From Planctomicrobium sp. (GTDB lineage Bacteria > Planctomycetota > Planctomycetia > Planctomycetales > Planctomycetaceae): a stretch of 7,834 nt of DNA. Location of the stretch: positions 1 to 7,834 of the forward strand of contig JAJDEL010000737.1 of assembly GCA_029259835.1 (NCBI GenBank). The letters run 5' to 3'. The notes under the pieces are model-generated. The model was not told where the DNA came from. It made no database searches and was given only the letters and a program-made list of their open reading frames with translations. The position numbers and the translations under genes are program-made. Positions 5,580 to 7,834 of the stretch are shown here, one piece after another (position 1 is the first letter of the stretch; every line of letters begins with the position of its first letter).

Positions 5580-6887
5580 TTACGAAACTTCCCAGCCAGA
5601 ACGGTATTCTTTGCTGATGTATTGATCAGCAGCATCGCAATTTGTCGCTTTCAAATTCGCGGCGTCCCAGTCGAGTTTTTCACCGGTGCGGAATGCAACA
5701 TTTCCGAGCAAGACTGTTTCCGTTAAGGCACCGGAGTAATCGAAGTTGCAAGTCGTGGGTGAACCATCTTTGCAGGCTTTGATCCACTCGGCGTGATGGC
5801 CGATGGAATTTGGAATTGACTCTTTTGGTGCTTGGAAGTCGGAGAACTTCTCGCGAGGGAAGAGTTTGTAGCTGCCGTAGTCAGCAAACATATGACCTTC
5901 CGTTCCGACAAACATCACGCCACTACCGGGAACCCGTTCGCCAGCAACTTTTTTCGGCGTCATGTTACCGTCGTACCAGGTCAGCTTACACGGAGCGAGA
6001 TCACCACGCTGCGGGAATTCGTATTGAACTGTCAAACCGAGAGGACACGTTTCTGGATGAACTTCTGGACCTTTGGCGACGCAACTTGTTGGGTGGCGAA
6101 GCTTGAGTGCCCAGAACGGCAAGTCCATGTAGTGGCAACCCATATCGCCGAGAGTTCCCTGACCGAAGTCCCACCAACGTCGCCACTGGGCAGGGTGATA
6201 ACGTCCCGGTGCGAATGGACGTTCTGGAGCGGCTCCAAGCCAGAGGTCCCAACTCAAATGCTCCGGTGGCTCCACACCTTTTTCAGGTCGGTCGCCTCCA
6301 CCCCAGCCTTTTCCGACCCAAACATGAGCTTCAATGACATCACCAATAGCACCGGATTGAATAATTTCGGTCACACGCCGATAGTTGTTGCCTGCGTGAA
6401 TTTGCGTTCCAAGCTGCGTTGCAACGCCAGCTTCTTTCGCAGCTTCGGCGATCACACGTGCCTCATGAATCGTGTGCGTGAGCGGTTTTTCACAATAGAC
6501 ATGGAGGCCGGCGCGGATCGCTCGAATTGTTGCAGGTGCGTGATGATGATCAGATGTTCCAATGACAACTGCATCGATCTTTCCTTTCTCTGCTTCGAGC
6601 ATCTCACGGTAATCCGCGTAGGTGCGGGCACTTGGGAATTCTTTCAGCTTTGTTTTGAGGTATTTTTGATCAACATCGACAAGAGCGACAATGTTCTCGC
6701 CTTCGACACCTTTGATATCAGCCGCAGCGCGATTCGCCGTTCCGATACAGGCAATGTTCATTTTTTGATTCGGAGATGAAGATTCCTTCGCTTGAGCGCC
6801 TGTCCAGACGCTGGCGGAAATCGCCGCAGCTCCGGCGGTTGTCGTTTTCAGGAAGTCTCGTCGATTCGATTCGTATCGCTTAACCAT
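5580..6887 (-). CDS. Tat-exported Gfo/Idh/MocA-family oxidoreductase
   Basis: Predicted NAD(P)-dependent sugar or cyclitol oxidoreductase of 435 residues; the substrate cannot be named. The N-terminus has a twin-arginine signal, NRRDFLKTT (8-16), then an alanine-rich hydrophobic stretch ending near AQA (31-33), so export is likely. The Rossmann domain follows (about 43-165). Its nucleotide loop reads IGTANRA, and it carries the family motif CEKPLTH (132-138). The C-terminal domain includes the planctomycete-typical WRRWWDFGQGTLGDMGCHYMD (235-255, given here as a positional motif). Start chosen at ATG 6887, where the signal peptide begins and AAAAGGA lies nine bases upstream; the open frame runs 46 codons further upstream without family character. 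It lies 163 bp after the DUF1501 gene and ends at a strong terminator. Confidence 0.9.
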   Translation of the reverse strand: MVKRYESNRRDFLKTTTAGAAAISASVWTGAQAKESSSPNQKMNIACIGTANRAAADIKGVEGENIVALVDVDQKYLKTKLKEFPSARTYADYREMLEAEKGKIDAVVIGTSDHHHAPATIRAIRAGLHVYCEKPLTHTIHEARVIAEAAKEAGVATQLGTQIHAGNNYRRVTEIIQSGAIGDVIEAHVWVGKGWGGGDRPEKGVEPPEHLSWDLWLGAAPERPFAPGRYHPAQWRRWWDFGQGTLGDMGCHYMDLPFWALKLRHPTSCVAKGPEVHPETCPLGLTVQYEFPQRGDLAPCKLTWYDGNMTPKKVAGERVPGSGVMFVGTEGHMFADYGSYKLFPREKFSDFQAPKESIPNSIGHHAEWIKACKDGSPTTCNFDYSGALTETVLLGNVAFRTGEKLDWDAANLKATNCDAADQYISKEYRSGWEVS

Positions 6888-6896
6888 GTGGAAAGA

Positions 6897-6903
6897 TCCT
6901 TTT
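6897..6903 (-). promoter_or_regulatory. Ribosome binding site fixing the Gfo/Idh/MocA start
   Basis: AAAAGGA on the minus strand lies nine bases before ATG 6887. Together with the Tat signal that begins there, it argues against the longer open frame reaching 7025. Confidence 0.6.
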
Positions 6904-7050
6904 GGGAAGTAAATCAGTTTGAGTTGATAATAGATGAATGAAGGCCGTTGAGGCCAGTCTGTAAAGGAAATGAAGTGGGAAGTGAATAAGTAGGTAGTGG
7001 TTAGGGAAACAGTAAGCAGGGACAAGTCCCAGACAATTGATCAGAATGCT

Positions 7051-7834
7051 CTACGCAAGAAGGCCTTCGACGACCTTCGCAGGTTGCTTGTCAGTCAGGG
7101 TTTGCTCTCGCTTTGCGTACTCGTAAGTAAGTTGATCGTGTTGCAGGCCGAAAAGTTGCATGAGTGTCGCATGGTAATCGTAGTGGTTGACGACGCCTTC
7201 AACAGCTTTATGGCCCCATTCGTCGGTCTTGCCGTGGACGTGTCCCGCTTTGAATCCGCCGCCGGCGACCCAGGAACTGAATCCATGTGTATTGTGGTCG
7301 CGGCCGATTTTCGCCTTGTTGCCATCATTCTGAATGACAGGCAAACGTCCCATTTCTCCGCCCCAGTGAACAACTGTTGAATCGAGCAACCCGCGCGCTT
7401 TCAAATCCGTCACGAGTGCCGCGGAAGGTTGATCGACTTTCTGGCAAGCTTTCGGAAGAGCAGCGGTGATGCCATTGTGGCTATCCCAAAGCTGGTTTTG
7501 CGTGTAGACCTGCACAAAGCGAACTCCACGCTCAATGAGACGTCTGGCAATCAGGCATCGCGTGGCGTATTCGCGAGTTGCTACGTTTTCAGAGTGCATC
7601 CCATACAAGTCCTGCATCGCTTTCGTTTCTTGAGACAGGTCAAGAGCTTCCGTCGCGGCGACTTGCATCTTCGCGGCGAGTTCATACGTGGCAATCCGCG
7701 CTTCCAAATCGTGCTGTCCAGGGAAACGTTCTTGATGCCGACGATTCAGTTCCGTCAGAAACTCAAGTGCTTTTTCTTGCGGTGCACCTTTGAGTCTGGG
7801 AGGCGGCGTGAGATCGAGAATTCTAGGCTCTTGC
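7051..7834 (-). CDS. DUF1501 domain protein, N-terminus outside the window
   Basis: C-terminal 260 residues of a DUF1501 protein, a sulfatase/alkaline phosphatase-like family abundant in planctomycetes and usually exported; its biochemical role is not established. The visible part begins QEPRILDLTPPP and has ELNRRHQERFPG. It then shows LEARIATYELAAKMQ, CLIARRLIERGVRFVQVY, WDSHNG, VVHWGGEMGR, GRDHNTHGF and YDYHATLMQLFGL, all typical of the family's C-terminal half. The conserved His/Asp-rich segments WDSH and GRDHN are intact and could bind metal. The frame is open to the window edge, so the gene start lies beyond 7834. The stop is TAG at 7051. No terminator follows, so read-through into the Gfo/Idh gene is possible. 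Confidence 0.9.
   Translation of the reverse strand, partial: QEPRILDLTPPPRLKGAPQEKALEFLTELNRRHQERFPGQHDLEARIATYELAAKMQVAATEALDLSQETKAMQDLYGMHSENVATREYATRCLIARRLIERGVRFVQVYTQNQLWDSHNGITAALPKACQKVDQPSAALVTDLKARGLLDSTVVHWGGEMGRLPVIQNDGNKAKIGRDHNTHGFSSWVAGGGFKAGHVHGKTDEWGHKAVEGVVNHYDYHATLMQLFGLQHDQLTYEYAKREQTLTDKQPAKVVEGLLA

Noticed and set aside
5832..6779. Open frame of 315 codons on the plus strand
   Set aside because: It lies wholly antisense to the well-supported Gfo/Idh/MocA gene, shows no recognisable domain and has the uneven composition of a shadow frame.
6927..6932. TATTAT on the minus strand as a -10 box for the Gfo/Idh/MocA gene
   Set aside because: There is no acceptable -35 element at 16-18 bp, so the match is not better than chance.
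6888..7025. Forty-six-codon N-terminal extension of the Gfo/Idh/MocA gene
   Set aside because: The Tat signal and a good ribosome binding site place the start at 6887; the extension is rich in aromatic residues and unlike the family.
7019..7030. GGGAC/GTCCC dyad after the DUF1501 gene as a terminator
   Set aside because: The 5-bp stem has only two bases between its arms and no T-run follows.
7705..7707. TTG at 7707 as the start of the DUF1501 gene
   Set aside because: The frame stays open to the window edge and the upstream residues match the family (LNRRH region), so this TTG is an internal leucine codon.

Overview
The window reads like a planctomycete chromosome of the Gimesia/Thalassoglobus/Rubinisphaera kind. 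The evidence is a DUF1501 protein next to a Tat-exported Gfo/Idh/MocA oxidoreductase, a pairing very common in that phylum, and a base composition near 50% GC. The genus is inference. All seven genes lie on the minus strand, so the order of transcription runs from high to low coordinates. Both end genes are cut by the window edges.

Right part (about 5507-7834): the C-terminal part of a DUF1501 protein, then a Gfo/Idh/MocA-family oxidoreductase with a twin-arginine signal. This block ends at a strong intrinsic terminator (about 5507-5552). It looks like ordinary planctomycete catabolic or surface-enzyme content and is probably unrelated to what follows.

Left part (1-5320): a compact sulfide/persulfide oxidation locus. 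It begins with a sigma-54 enhancer-binding regulator carrying a cysteine-rich PAS domain. Next comes a 232-bp regulatory gap, then four genes in the same direction: a three-domain persulfide dioxygenase-rhodanese fusion of CstB type, a YgaP-like membrane rhodanese, a thioredoxin, and a type II sulfide:quinone oxidoreductase (its C-terminus is outside the window). The proposed flow is that SQR oxidises sulfide to sulfane sulfur and passes electrons to quinone. The dioxygenase-rhodanese then oxidises the resulting persulfide to sulfite and/or thiosulfate. The membrane rhodanese and thioredoxin move or reduce protein- and thiol-bound sulfane sulfur.

The regulatory gap (3613-3844) is the most informative non-coding stretch. 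It holds a textbook sigma-54 promoter (CTGGCACG, four bases, TTGCT). From 105 to 160 bp upstream of it are three GCGCTAA boxes, a plausible enhancer for the adjacent regulator. The same bases can fold into a hairpin with a T-run that would terminate the regulator transcript. A 22-bp near-perfect palindrome lies between enhancer and promoter, and a second dyad straddles the expected transcription start. A separate cluster of helically phased TGCG boxes lies upstream of the regulator gene itself.

No tRNA, rRNA, CRISPR array, insertion sequence or phage element was seen.
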